Positions 1-11,719 are shown, numbered from the stretch's first letter. The stretch: DNA of 64,000 nt from Phyllostachys edulis (GCA_036346405.1 CM070559.1:39221889-39285888), one strand, 5' to 3'. Numbers and translations: made by a program. The notes: generated from the sequence alone by a model not told the origin.

Positions 1-159
1 AGATATGACTAATATAACGATTGCATTTCAAGAGAATATCATAAGCATAAACATTAGCCAACAAGTTCAACAAGATAAGCAACATAGTTTTAAACAATTA
101 CAAGCACGATAGTTTAACACAATACAAAACATATAAGTCTATATAAAATAATATTAACA
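1..159 (-). mobile_element. Partial 3' LTR of a copia element (runs off left edge)
   Basis: On the minus strand a purine-rich tract (GGGGGAGCAAG, about 163-176) follows the end of the accessory reading frame. It is followed by TGTTAATATT, a plausible LTR start at about 159. AT-rich non-coding sequence then continues to the window edge. A polypurine tract directly before a 3' LTR is the standard arrangement. The LTR end is outside the window, so length and target duplication cannot be checked. Confidence 0.5.
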
Positions 160-165
160 AAAGAC

Positions 166-1923
166 TTGCTCCCCCTAAATCTTTCTCTTCTTGCTTCTCC
201 CTCTTTGGCATCAAGGTACCAAAAACATCTCAGACTGCTGGGTCCTGAGGTGGAAGAGAAACTAGGTCCTGAGCTAGAGGAACCGGAGAGGCTGGAGCTG
301 GAGGGGCAGAGTCCTGAGAAACTGTGGCTGGATCCTAAGGAGCAGGAGAGACTGGAGGAGCTGAGTCCTGAGAAGCGGGATCCTGAGGAGCTGGATCCGA
401 AGCCACTGAATCTGTAGCCGGTGCTGGAGGAGCTGAGATAGGAGCTGGAGGCACTAAGACCTGAGGCACTGGAGCTGAGACAAAAGGAGGAACAGCAGAA
501 GAAGTAGAGGCCCCTGAAGGTGGAGGAGGACGACGAGAGTAGCGTGGAGGAGTCCTCAAAATCTGCTCCATCTCGTTAATGCTTTCTGCCATAGCAGCAA
601 TCCTGTTATGAGTCTCATCAAAGAAGTCATTCTGTGTCAACTCCAGGTCAGCTAGCTTGTTGTGTGTCTCATTTTGAAACTCTATCTGGGCTGTCTTCAT
701 TGCTTCCAAAGTGCTAATGATCAACTGCTGATTTTGAAGAATCTGAGCAAGTGTACCTTCAGCAGGGGCATTAGCAACAGCAGCATCAGCATCATCCTCA
801 TTACCACCATGACGAGGAGGAAGGCCGTCTCGAGGCCTGTAAGACTTATGAGCTGAACCCAATCCACCATGATACTCAATTTTCTTCATAATCAATGCCA
901 TGATGTATGGAGCATAGTAAATCCTCTTAATCGTATCATTCTTGGAAGAAACTATGCCTTAGAGAATCACATCCACAACATCAAAATGTGTCCCCTTCAT
1001 AATATTATCAATGATATTCCAAGCATAGCCTCTGACTGCATCAAAATTACTACTCTTGGGGGGTAAAAAGTATGATTAATAATCCTATTAATCATGCTTG
1101 GAATGGGCTTAAGTCTAGTAATTGTTCCTAGCTTATTCCTGACAATGGAATCATAATAGTTAGACCAAGCGGGAGGCAGTAAAGCAGGCCTGTCAAAAAG
1201 TTTCTCGCAAGTGCCAGACTGTATCCTTAACACTCGCTCAAATTCCTCCTTAGTACTCTCCACATATTTGGTAACTGATATCCATCTTATTGAAGTCAAG
1301 TCTGGAGAGACATGTACTGTGGCATAAAACTACCTGATAAGCTCATCATCATAATTCTGCTTTAGTGCCACAAGGTCATGAAGACCCACTCGATGAAAGA
1401 GCCGGATAGCATCGCACTTATCTAAAGAGTTTATGTGAGGCCACTTAATCCACTTGTGATCTGCAAACTTCCTGTGATTTCTATATAGCTGCTCATAAAC
1501 TTGTTCTTGAAAAACAGTATGGAATCTTGGATTAACTGAGTCTGATTTGAAAAGATATTGATTTACATAACGCTTGAGTGCATATTCATCAGGCGTAAGG
1601 AGTCTCAAGTCAGTTGGAGGCTCTGGAGGCTCTCCCAAATCATCATCTGTACCAGCTTGTTCTGACTCAGTTTCAGACTCAGAATCGTCTTCTTCACTTT
1701 CTTCAGTTTCTGGTTCAGGTGCTGGTCTTTTTCCCTTTCCATGAACTACCTTCTGTCGAACTGACCGAGATGGTTGTGCAGGAGCTGTAGGTCGAGTTCT
1801 TTGAGTTGGTTGTGCTGGAGCTGCAGGAGGTTGAGATGAAGATTGTCCTCCTCTTGGTGGTCCATGAGACTTTCGAGTCAATATACGTGTCCTAGGCATC
1901 TTTATAGAGATAGGATAGGTCAC
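166..1923 (-). pseudogene. Accessory (env-position) ORF of the copia element, broken
   Basis: The minus-strand frame starts at an ATG near 1891 (MPRTRILTRK) or just upstream. It reads through a Pro/Gln-rich N-terminus, an acidic Glu/Asp/Ser stretch, a conserved-looking middle (for example KWIKWPHINSLDKCDAI) and a C-terminus rich in Gln and Asn, followed by Pro/Ser/Ala repeats. One long ORF is interrupted by a TAG near 1328-1330, a frameshift near 1040-1060, a TAA near 955 and further stops near 340. The first two stops look like Gln-to-stop C-to-T changes, since the frame continues sensibly on both sides. The frame ends just before the polypurine tract. Its position matches the extra ORF of SIRE-type elements, sometimes called env-like. 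I see no clear signal peptide or membrane anchor, so an envelope function is not supported. It could instead be a generic plant transposon ORF. Confidence 0.6.
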
Positions 1924-1989
1924 AAGAAGTTCAAAGGATTAATCAAAATAGAATTAAGTGAAAAGGAGATGAACTTTTGTTTCTCTGTC

Positions 1990-2600
1990 AGGATGATCGG
2001 TCATACCGCCGTTATATGGCGGTACTGCGGTCGTACCGCGCTCAAGAACCGATTGTACCGATTTTCCTGATCGAGTTCTAGGTTAAGCAAAAGAATGAAT
2101 TTTTTGATGTTTTTCATGGGGTGAATCCATGATTTGGATGCGCAAACATCACTAGACATCAATTTGATACTTTTGCCCAACTAGAAACACAGAAATCATC
2201 TACATTTTCAATTAACCCTAAAATGACACCTAGGGTTCCAAATTTCGGTAAAATTTGATTCAAAAGAGATTTTACCTTATGGATTGGAGGAGGTGAACCC
2301 TAGAGAAGCAAGGATCAACAAGAAAGCAAAGAATCATTTGGAGTTTTGAGTGGATTTGAAAGAGGGTTTTGGAGGTCCTTCGGGTTTGGAGAGAAACGCG
2401 GCGGAAATGAGATCTTGATTCGACCGTTTAGTGGAAATAAAGACAAAGTTGTAAAACCGCAAAGCAGTTACAGCCCAAAGTCCAACTGATGCGGTCGTAC
2501 TGCCTTGACACCGCCGGTAGTACCGCACAAGCAGTAGTACCATAGTTATAACGCCGGTCGTACCGCACTGCGGTCGTACCGCGCTTATAACGTCAGTTCT
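1990..2600. repeat. Palindromic GCGGTCGTACCGC-type repeats in pol/ORF spacer
   Basis: Two clusters (about 2001-2060 and 2488-2600) contain variants of the palindrome GCGGTCGTACCGC and related GGCGGTAC or GCCGGTAG forms. The two clusters share a longer direct similarity, ctgcggtcgtaccgcgct followed by a related tail ending in tcctg, and lie about 490 bp apart. They occupy the non-coding spacer between RNase H and the accessory ORF, where a promoter for the downstream ORF could sit. Function is unknown. Confidence 0.6.
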
Positions 2601-2847
2601 TCCGATTATCCTGGAGCTTCAAGGAACAACTCTGGATTTTCTTTGAAGTTGAGAATATATGCAAATGATCCTTAGTTTTGCACTCAAAGAAATATCATTG
2701 AGGGTCATTATACATTTAATAGACTACTGTCTATTAAGGATATAATTTTTTTATGAACGTAGCATTCTTTAATAAATAGTTTTGAAAATATTTTCATAAA
2801 AGATCTCAAATAACACCAAATGAAGCAAAAATGCATGAGGCAAGTGT

Positions 2848-5338
2848 TCAACCAACATTTGAATAGTCTATGACATTTAACTCATTCCTCAGTTTGCAAA
2901 AGCGGCCTTCATCTAATGGCTTGGTGAAAATATCCGCTAATTGGTCTTCAGTTCTTATATGGCTAATTTCAATGTCTCCCTTGCTCATATGATTTCTCAA
3001 GAAATGGTGGCGAATATCTATATGCTTGGTTCTTGAGTGTTGAACAGGGTTATTAGCTATTTTCACCACACTATCATTGTCACACAAAAGAGGTATTTTA
3101 TCAAATTTAATTCCATAATCCATCAATGTTTGCCTCATCCATAGCAATTGAGCACAACAACTTCCCGCGGAAACATATTCGGCTTTGGTGGTGGATAATG
3201 TTGGGATACGGGTAGGCTACAATAGCGACAAATCAAAAATTCTACCACGTAAACCAGGAAGCCAAGCAAGAAGATGATCACAGATCGTTACCACTAGGCG
3301 CCAGCGGCGTGAAGAAGTGTCGGAGCAGCCTGGTCCGACGAAAAGCGCGTCGATGTACTGGTCGTAGTCGATCGTCCAGCGTCCTCGTGAGTTGATCGTC
3401 TCCTCCAGCACCTCTGCAGCTCCTTGCGAAGATCGCAGATCGTCCTTAAGCGCAACAACGTAGAAGCGCCTCTATGGTATCCACACGTCCAGGGAAGGAA
3501 CAACCGTACGCCGGTGTGCTAGCACCAAATCGCACGGGGAGGCTCTCAAGAAGATGGTGGCTAGGGTTTCAGTAGGGCAACTCGTGTCCACTCTCTTCTC
3601 CCAACAGCCTCATGCATCTCCTTATATAGTGCCTCGTGACGGATCCTATCCAAACACGTTCACGAATCGTATTCGTACAGGTTTGTTCCAACCCGTTAAG
3701 TGTGTGACCTGTTAGGTTCATGTGTAGTTCGGTTGTGACTCGGAAACCCTTTCCGGCCACGAGTCGTAGCGGTTCCTAGCAGGACATAACGATTCCCGAA
3801 TACACACAAATTATATGGGACGAACCTTAATGCAATATGATCTACGATCAGGTCCTCATCACTTACGACTAGGTCCTATCTCTATATGACCAGTTCGTAT
3901 TCAATCACGACCAACTCGTAACTCCTTACGACTTGGTTTCGACCACTCTGTGATTACGTTCGACCAGTCTACGACTTGCTTGTATCTCCATACGACCGGT
4001 TAAGTGGTGGTCGAACTAACTTTACTCATGTATTCTCCCTTTGCCTCACGATATCTGGTTGAACTCCAGGTGAGATGTTGTGTCATCCATGGACTGTTCA
4101 ATGCTTTCTCGATCGAGTATCGGATAACCTTATGTGGTTGAACTCTTCGACCATCAGTGGCATGGCCATGCACTTTCTTTATCCGACCACTTGAGGGCCC
4201 GAGATATCTCTCTGTTATGTTAGGAGGGCAAATCCATATCCGACCAATCACATCCTCTCTGCATGTTTCATAGCATACCCGAAAGCTACCTTTATAACCA
4301 CCCGATTCACAGTAGCGTTTGGCAACCCCTAAAGTGCTATTACACATGTAGGAAACCATCTTGATCTCGGGTCTAAGGATTATACATCATCATTGCTTGA
4401 GACCAACTAACGACACATAGAATCATAACAATCTCAATAGTGTCTCAAGGTGGGTCTTATCCAACACCATGTTCTCTAACACGTGTCCACATTATTGATT
4501 CGATATCCCTATATCCATGACCGGTGAAACATGATCATCAATCAATACATGTGTCGATCGTAGAGTCACTAGTGTTCAGGCCGGTGACTTTCGACCGAGG
4601 ATACTTTTAGAACGACATCATCATAAGTTAAAAAGAGTTTCACCAACAAGTCACATACTCGTTAATCTTTATGACTGATGATTCATTCAAGGAACGAGAT
4701 AACATATTATCAAATATTGTGAGCATAATGAAATATAATCATCTCTATGATTGCCTCTAGGGCATATTTCCAACAAATAAAGCTACGGAGTTTTGTTTCT
4801 TGGATGACCATGATACTAAAGATCTTCCTAAGAATTGACAACTACCCGAGGTGCTCTTTCTATCTACTTTGCAACCCGTATAATCGGAATCCGAATATCC
4901 AATTAAATCAAATTTAGCACCTTTGGGGAACCATAGGCCAATGCTAGAGGAATACTTTAAATACCTTAGCATTCTTTTAACAACCATTAAATGGCACTCT
5001 TTTGGAGTTGCTTGAAAGCGTGCACACATGCAAACACTAAACATGATATCGGGCCTAGATGCGGTAAGATAAAGCAAACTACCAATCATAGATCTATAAA
5101 GCTTTAAATCTACCGATTTACCTCCCTCATTTAAGTCAAGATGACCGTTGGTCGCTATGAGAGTCTTGATGGGTTTTGCATCCTCCATGCCAAACTTCTT
5201 GATCAAATCCTTTGCATACTTGGTTTGGCTCACAAATGTTCCATCTTTGAGTTGCTTGATTTGAAGTCCAAGGAAATAGCTCAATTCTCCAATCATAGAC
5301 ATTTCAAATTCCTTAGACATCATATCACCAAACAGTTT
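2848..5338 (-). pseudogene. Copia reverse transcriptase C-terminus plus RNase H, split by a solo LTR
   Basis: The upstream part (5338-4776, minus) reads LSYFLGLQIKQ, TKYAKDLIKKFGM, YRSMIGSLLYLTASRPDI and a DSDYTGCKVDRKSTSG block. These are the thumb of copia reverse transcriptase and the first part of RNase H. The downstream part (3198-2848) reads LLCDNDSVVKIANNP, HIDIRHHFLRNH and QLADIFTKPLD, the end of RNase H. The solo LTR at 3199-4775 separates them, and the reading frame resumes in register once the LTR and one target copy are set aside. Sequence upstream of about 5338 no longer resembles reverse transcriptase. The catalytic YVDD region is absent, so this is a dead fragment. Confidence 0.85.
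3199..4775 (-). mobile_element. Solo LTR (1.58 kb), same family as the 23562-31823 copia element
   Basis: On the minus strand it begins TGTTGGAAATATGCCCTAG and ends CCCGTATCCCAACA. The flanks are gataa (3194-3198) and aataa (4776-4780), a 5-bp target duplication with one mismatch. The inner sequence matches the LTRs at 23562-25237 and 30213-31823, including the start, the TGGTCGTA/TACGACCA-rich block (here about 3840-4010), the ACTATATAAGGAGATGC TATA region (about 3623-3640) and the CCCGTATCCC end. No internal region is left, so it arose by LTR-LTR recombination or equivalent loss. Confidence 0.9.
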
Positions 5339-5577
5339 GTATTAGTAGTGGTACTAGTAGCATTTTATCTTTTGATGAGTCCTTCTGTCAATTGTACTAG
5401 CTTTTCATTTCTTTAGCAGTAATTTGTTGTAGGAAAAATAGTATCATGTTTATCTGGTAGATATTAACCCGGGGTGAGTTGTATTAATTATATATAGTAA
5501 GCAAATAACACCAATAAACAATGAGATACAAAAAGATCCAAATTCTACACTAGCTGTGTCTCTCATGCTCAGTCACG

Positions 5578-5800
5578 CTCGAGATCCCATTCTCGAGACT
5601 GCCCAAACCACGTGTTTGGGACCGCTCAGAGCTTGCCTCTGAGTGCCACCTACACTACCCTAGATCCACATGCTCATGTACACTCGAGGTCCCATTCTCG
5701 AGACCGCCCAAACAACTTGTTTGGGACCGCTCAAGGCTCATTCCTGAGTACGCCCGGGACTTCGCTCCTGGGTACGCCAGAGCTACACGCTCGGAGTGCC
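5578..5800. repeat. Array of short stem-loops, about 20 nt each
   Basis: Consecutive inverted repeats, each with its own arms and short spacers: CTCGAG (5578-5583/5592-5597), CCCAAAC/GTTTGGG (5602-5608/5614-5620), CTCAGAG/CTCTGAG (5625-5631/5637-5643), ACATG/CATGT (about 5668-5680), CTCGAG again (5683-5688/5697-5702), CCCAAACAA/TTGTTTGGG (5707-5715/5717-5725), then imperfect CTCAAGG/CCTGAG and CCCGGGA/TCCTGGG pairs to about 5772. The block 5578-5643 is partly repeated at 5683-5745, about 105 bp away. It lies downstream of a minus-strand primer-binding site, so it may belong to the untranslated leader of an LTR element. Confidence 0.7.
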
Positions 5801-6350
5801 ACAAACCACTCGTCCAGGAAAACTTAATATGCAAAAGTGGGAGAAGTTCCATTTTCTTACATCGTCAGCTTTTATCTGCTTTCTTTAATTTTTCTTGCTT
5901 TCTTTTGGAATGCTGACGGATCAATTTAGTTATACAGATGAAGGGGTAAGGGATTCTATGGATATGGTCCATACTTATGTAAAATTGGAAAAGTGAGTCC
6001 ATACCAGAATTCTACTCCATGCCTCTAGTCCAGGCACTATGTCTATGATCTTATGATAACACACCCATGCTGAGATTTACAAGCAACCTGTCCTAGGTTG
6101 AGTTGCCAATCTGACGAATTACTAGCGTGGGATAACGACACGAATCCTACGACAAAGTATGTGTTTCCCCCGTACTCTCTCGGATGGAAACAAGATGGTT
6201 CTACGTTAGTACTGGTGTCACTCTAAGGAAGATAAGCTTTTTAACATAGCACTTTTGAGACAAGACTGGAATAGAAATTGACATGGAGACCAGGATTAAC
6301 AAGTACTTAGTGCAATAGTTTCTATTTTATTAGTGTGGCCCTAACCGATT
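5801..6350. other. Non-coding internal region of an LTR-element remnant
   Basis: No coding frame or conserved motif is visible. It lies between the minus-strand primer-binding site at 6351-6362 and the stem-loop array, so it is best read as the untranslated leader of the element whose LTR lies to the right. Confidence 0.4.
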
Positions 6351-6362
6351 GCTCTGATACCA
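6351..6362 (-). other. Primer-binding site complementary to initiator tRNA-Met
   Basis: The minus strand reads TGGTATCAGAGC, the standard plant retrotransposon site matching the 3' end of tRNA-iMet. It lies 4 nt inside the end of a candidate LTR (minus-strand end at 6367). Confidence 0.8.
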
Positions 6363-6366
6363 GCTA

Positions 6367-9300
6367 TGGCGCCCAGTGTCATTACCGTAGGGGTAATCAC
6401 ACTTAGGCATACGGATTACTATTCGTTTGCTCAGTAAACCACTGCTCCAACGAATAGTAAACCTTTACCAGGGTTAGCACAGCAGAATAATAAGATAGAA
6501 ACTGTTCTTTATTTCAACAGTAGCCACACAAGGCTAAGGTTCTGGATACAATTATTTAATTACAAAGGGGTAATACATTCCCCACGCTTGCCTGCTAGGT
6601 TCCTCCAATAGTCTACTCGTCCCACGAGTCGCATAGGGCGTCCACCTCACCCTAATCCTCGTAGCCAATGCACTCGTCACTGGTGGCCTTCTTGGTACCT
6701 GCGAATCCTTCATCTCACTCAGGATAACTCCCGGCCGGACTAGGATCTAAGAAAGGGGAGAGATAGCAAGAGTGAGTACTAGTGTACTCAGCAAGCATGT
6801 AATAACAAAATGCACCTGATGACGCTACCTCTTGTCCTTATCATATTCCTACATCTTCTCTTGTTCTGAAAATAATCATCAAGATTTAGGTTGCAATTTT
6901 AATTCTGAAAAGACTACTTGTTACCTGGTAAGAAGATAAACCCCAAGAGGATTACCTCAGACTCCAATCCACGAGACAGGCATAAATTCATAATTTTATT
7001 TAGCACTGCACAGGCTTGTACCACTTTACCCATAGCTACTCTGAGCTCTAATGACTCTAGGCCTTCCGAATTTCCTTTGATGTGGTTTCGAGATCAGAAT
7101 ACAGAATGTTTTTCAGGTTACGTATTTATGTCTCCACCCATTACTTTCCGTTAGTGTCTTACCTCCACCGAGTTTTAGAAATGTTGGTTGGGTCAGCTCT
7201 CTTCCAGTTCCCAACACTCCACCATGCGCTTACTATCCTACCCGTTGTGGAGTACATAATTATGTAACAAGGTAGTATTTTCTGTCCGCCAAAATGGGAA
7301 AATGGTTGGCACTTAAATACGGCCCCTTATCTGAGTAAGAGTTTTTTTATCCTTATATTATAACCATATGTAAAAGAATCTCGCCTCTTGCCTCTTCTCT
7401 TTCCTTGCCCAGGGTCCCTTTCACCAAACGTATTAACTCTCTTCCATTACAACGGTTCTCTTCTAGTTGTACGACTCTCACCATCTTCTTATCTTTTCTT
7501 CTTCTTGTCTTCTTTAACTGATTTGATTTTGAGACATAGTTTTTGATGCAATACATATATGATACAGCAATATACGGTGTATATTTAATATAACTATATT
7601 TATGCTCAAAAGTAAGCTTACCGTCGTAGTCAGAGAAAAGATCGGCATCGAAGAATTCCGGATCAGCTACTCCAATCTACGTGGGTTTGTCCTCTGTAAT
7701 TATGCAGCAACGCGAATAATAAATAAATAAATATTTAGTTGCTTTTGGGTGATATTATGCGTACGCAAGTTAGTGGATTTTATTTTGTATAACATTTTTT
7801 GGGTCCCTTGTTTAGTTAGCAGTCCCCAACTGCGGTGGCTCTACGATCTATTCGCTCTAGGGTCGAAGTTGCCAAAACTTGCGTTTTAACGCACGAAAAA
7901 TAAAATACTACTCGTACTTTCATTTCACTAAGTCTATTTAATTTTATTCGTGCAAATATGCCTAATTGATTTTATTTAGCTGCGCACGCCTTTATTTAAT
8001 TCTCTAAATAGGCCCTGGTTGATTAATTTAATTATTTTATCTTGATTAAATTATTTCTAACGTATCAGGTTATCTATTTAATTTAGTGGTTCATACCGGT
8101 GATTTATTTATTTAAAAATTCTTATATTAATCTTTTACACATTTTCCTATTTTTATTTTAGATTGGTCTACCTAGTGTTATTTACTTGTACGAGGTTTAA
8201 AAATTCATTTTTTGACGGTTTGACCGAAACTCATAGGTAACATGCCAAATTATTTATCTAATGCAGAGACGATTTTATTAGATTTATTTTGCATCTTTTT
8301 CTACGATTTAATTTTTTTTATCGGTCGGTCTACTACTAAATGTTCTGACGTGGATTAAAAACCCATACTACTGGCGATTCGTTTGAAAATCGTAGGTATG
8401 CTACGAATGCGTTCTCTCTATCTATTTTGAATTTTACAAAAAAAAATTCTATTAATTTTTCTATAATTTTTTCTTTTTCTTCCTTTCCTTTTCTTTCTTC
8501 TATTCTTTTCCTATTTCTCTCTTTTCTCTCTCCACCCTATCTCTTCATTGGCGTAGGATAACTCCTGGCCAATCCCTTTCTTCCTGGTTCTTTCCCCATT
8601 TCATCTCTTTGCCTTGCTGCTTCTCTTTCCTTCCTCTTCTTATCTTCATTTCTTCTTCTCTCCACGTGAGCTTCTATGGCCCAAAAACTCCTGTGGCGCT
8701 TCTTCCTCTGGCTCCCTACCACCACGGGTGTGGCCCTACAACCACCGCCGCCCGTGTTGCGCCCACATGCACCGGCCGTCCACCTGACTGCTTGGACCAC
8801 TAGCTCCCGCGTGGGCGCCTGCAAGCCACCAGTGGCGCCACCGCCCACACCCTCCACGCCATCCTCCTTGGCCGGACGCCATGCCGCCAAGTCGCCCCAC
8901 ACGTTCTTGTGCCGCCCCACTCTTGAAGTGCCGCCACTCGGGTGAATAGGGTAGAAAATCCTCGCCTCAGCGTTTTTGAACCAAGTGAGTGGGGGGCAAG
9001 CAATGGGCCAGATCGGGCCCAAGGAATGGGCTGTGGAAACCGGCTGGCCGGATGAAAAATAAAAAAATCAGGAGAGAGAAAGGAAACCCCAAATTTTTGC
9101 AAAAAAAGCCCTCGGTTTTTCTGAAATTACGTAATAAATTTTCTCAGAACTGAAATTTTGAAAATAAACCCTCCAAGTTCTAAAATAATGAGGAAATATT
9201 TCAGGAAATAAATTCTTGCAGAATACCCCCCTGAAATCTGAAAATTGCGCGAAAATTTTCTCAGAACTGAAAATTAGCGCTTTAGCACATAAAAATTGCA

Positions 9301-9479
9301 AAATTCACTGAAAATTCATATTTTGAGCATTTGAAGCATGTTCAACTTTGTTATTATTATTTCTATGCAATTTATATATTGTATTTGCTGTTTTGATTAT
9401 TTGTGATTGTTTATATCACTTTTAATCACTAAAAATAGCAGTAAATCATGAAAAATACGTAGAAAAATATGTGATCACA
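6367..9479 (-). mobile_element. Candidate 5' LTR of a long-LTR (gypsy-like) element
   Basis: The minus-strand 3' end (…GGGCGCCA at 6367) is fixed by the adjacent tRNA-iMet primer site. The other end is less certain: TGTGATCACA at about 9479 gives a TG…CA pair and a length near 3.1 kb. Composition resembles long gypsy LTRs: AT-rich flanks, a GC-rich block (about 8690-8960) and GGGCC/GGCCC-rich sequence near 9000-9040. It has no convincing reading frame. The ORFs around 8537-9102 fall in the GC-rich block and match nothing I know. No second LTR or target duplication was found. Confidence 0.45.
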
Positions 9480-9650
9480 AACCGGGAGATCAAAGAGCAT
9501 TATGAGAATTTTGCAACTATTTCAAGCAAATTACCAGCAGTAATATTATGAACTTTTTGCATGAATATGAAGATGACTGCATCATAAACCAGGAGTTCGA
9601 AGAACTAACGCAGCACGGCTAGAATTTGTACCAGTCTTTAATTATGTGGT

Positions 9651-10167
9651 AAGGTAACCACGAATGAGCAGAAGATTAAGAAGACTCTCTCTACCTTTCA
9701 CCCGAATGCGGTGCAATCCGCACGCAACTATCGTCAAGACGGCTACAAGAAGTATGCCAAATTGATTGACATCATGCAAGTTATGGAAGCTCAAGATGAT
9801 GTTCTAAGGAAGAACTATATCTCACAGTCGGCTAGTAGCAATATTGACCATGAAGCCAATGCTAGCAGTTACAAAGTGAGGAAGCCTCTCACAAAGGAGA
9901 GGGGCAAGAAGGGTAAGGTCGTAGGTCGTACATTACTAATGCTTTCTAGTCTAAGAAGAAGGGCAAAGGACAACATGAGGCACACCCTGCCATTGCAGGC
10001 ATAGATGATCCACAGCCATTAGTTTCACTCATAGATGTAGACAGCCCAGTTGCAGCCCCCATCACCCCTCTTTTGGACATCGCAGCAGCCACAACAATAG
10101 TTGCCCAAGAGGAGAAGATCACCATTGAGCAGATTAAGGCAGAAGTTTCTGAATACTTCGCTGGTTA
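9651..10167 (+). pseudogene. Copia gag fragment
   Basis: The frame contains KIKKTLSTFHPNAVQSARNY and YKKYAKLIDIMQVMEAQDDV, the conserved stretch of the plant copia gag domain (UBN2 type), then a basic linker (KVRKPLTKERGKKGKV). No CCHC zinc knuckle is readable in frame. Downstream frames to about 10167 are broken. The N-terminal part is missing or unrecognisable. Confidence 0.65.
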
Positions 10168-10358
10168 GATCTAGTGCACGCATTGCACTTAGACCTTTTT
10201 ACAGTCACTTGTAGATTGTGATTGTGATGGAACTTTGAATAATGGTTGTAAGCTCTAGGAGAGCAAAGCATTGAAATTCTTACGATGGGTCCTACAAGGC
10301 TTATTTTTCTGTATTTATAATAGCAAGTTATGTTCTAGTATTTGAAGTATCAGAACAT

Positions 10359-10691
10359 GTGTGGCACCCTATGGAGGAAGTGTGCTTAGCGGATAGTGGC
10401 CCAATGAATACCACCTTGAGAGAGACAAAATCTTTTCAGTCGATCATCAAGAATGCTGGTAGTCTTACGACAATCGCAGGTAGTGATACTTGTATAATAG
10501 GCTTAGGAAGGGCCACAATTATACTCCCGATGGGCACAACTTTGGTCATTAAAGAAGTCTTGTTGTACCCAGAATCGACTAGGACTCTCAAGGATATTCG
10601 CGCTAACGGTTTCCACGTAGAGACTAAAGAAGAGTATGGTAAAGAATATCTACTCATTACAAAGCACGAAGAAAATGGAAAATGGTATTAG
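10359..10691 (+). pseudogene. Copia aspartic protease fragment
   Basis: The frame contains CLADSGPMNTTL, corresponding to the D-S-G active-site region of copia proteases (usually C-x-x-D-S-[GA]-x-T-x-H-I), then TIAGSDTCIIGLGRATIILP and LLYPESTRTL, matching the later conserved protease block. Histidine after the active site is not preserved. It lies directly upstream of the integrase zinc-binding region. Confidence 0.7.
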
Positions 10692-10801
10692 AATGACTTC
10701 CTTCATATGAAACTGGACTATACTACACTAATATTAAGGCATCTGCAACCTATACTGCCCTGAAACCCGTATTTAGAAGCTCTAAACTTTTCTATCTCTA
10801 G

Positions 10802-11353
10802 CATGATAGATTGTGCCACCTAGGTCTTAGGATGGTGAGAAAGATAATTAACAATTCACAGGGACATAATATCAATCTAAAGAATTTCCCGAATCAAGAA
10901 GATTTAGTGTGCCCTGTATGTGCCACCGGGAAATTAATTACTAGACCTTCTGTTCTGAAAGCGAAGGATGAAGTCCCTACATTCCTGGACCATATCCAGG
11001 GAGATATTTGTGGTCATATACAGCCCCTATCAGGGCAATTTAGGTATTTTACGGTGCTAATCGATGCTTCCTTGAAATGGTCGCATGTATATTTATTGTC
11101 TACGAGAAACCACGCTTTTGCAAAGCTAATCTTGCAGATAATTAAAATTAAGAAAATTTTCTCTTGTCATCATGTGAAGTCCATCAGAATGGACAACGCC
11201 GAAGAGTTTATTTCGAAGGCATTTGATGATTATTGCATGCAAATGGGAATTAAAGTTGAGCATTCCGTACCGCATGTCCACACCCAGAATGGACTAGCAG
11301 AAGCATTAATTAAAAGGATTAAATTTTTGCATGACCACTTTGAAGAATTGTAA
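10802..11353 (+). pseudogene. Copia integrase, core domain with stop after it
   Basis: The sequence starts at the HH-CC zinc region (HDRLCHLGL…, then CPVCATGKL). The rve catalytic core follows: DHIQGDICGHI supplies the first Asp, RMDNAEEFISKAF the second Asp, and HTQNGLAEALIKRI the final Glu. The D-D-E triad is readable. The frame ends in a TAA at 11351-11353. The following C-terminal region (11354-11720) is only recoverable by changing frame. Confidence 0.85.
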
Positions 11354-11719
11354 TTTACCAACTATATGTAAGGACACACAGTCCTACTCGCAACAACTCT
11401 CATCAACTTTAGACTGTCGGCATATAACATCCATTCACCTATGCAACTAGTGCAAGGGGCCCCACCCAAAATTTCTCATCTTTGAAGATTTGGTTGCAAG
11501 GTTTATGTACCTATATCACCACGACATCGAACTGCAATAGGCCTTCTCCGAAAGTCTGGGATATACATTGGTTATGAGACAGCATCCATAATCAGGTATT
11601 TTGGCCCTATGACGAGAGATTTGCATACTGCCCGATTCGCTGATAGTATATTAGATAAGGATAGTTTCCCGTCATTAGGGGAGGAAATCAACCCCTTGAT
11701 GAAAATATCAGGAAATAGA

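Larger units (their letters stand above)
160..5338 (-). mobile_element. Ty1-copia retrotransposon, 5'-truncated, SIRE/Maximus-like layout
   Basis: Read on the minus strand this holds the end of reverse transcriptase and RNase H (5338 down to 2848), a non-coding spacer with palindromes (about 2600-1990), an extra reading frame (1923 down to about 166), a polypurine tract and the start of an LTR. An extra ORF between pol and the 3' LTR is typical of the SIRE/Maximus group of plant copia elements; that assignment is by layout only. Homology to pol stops abruptly near 5338, so gag, protease, integrase and most of reverse transcriptase are missing. A solo LTR of another family is inserted at 3199-4775. 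Confidence 0.75.

Noticed and set aside
166..417. 83-codon plus-strand ORF with Glu/Leu/Pro repeats
   Set aside because: It is the antisense of the repetitive C-terminus of the accessory copia ORF on the minus strand.
5578..5830. Possible CRISPR-like repeat and spacer pattern
   Set aside because: Units are adjacent stem-loops with differing stems, not identical repeats with unique spacers, and the sequence is from a plant nucleus.
8537..9102. Overlapping ORFs on both strands around a GC-rich patch
   Set aside because: They match nothing I recognise, have no splice context and fall in the GC-rich part of a probable LTR.
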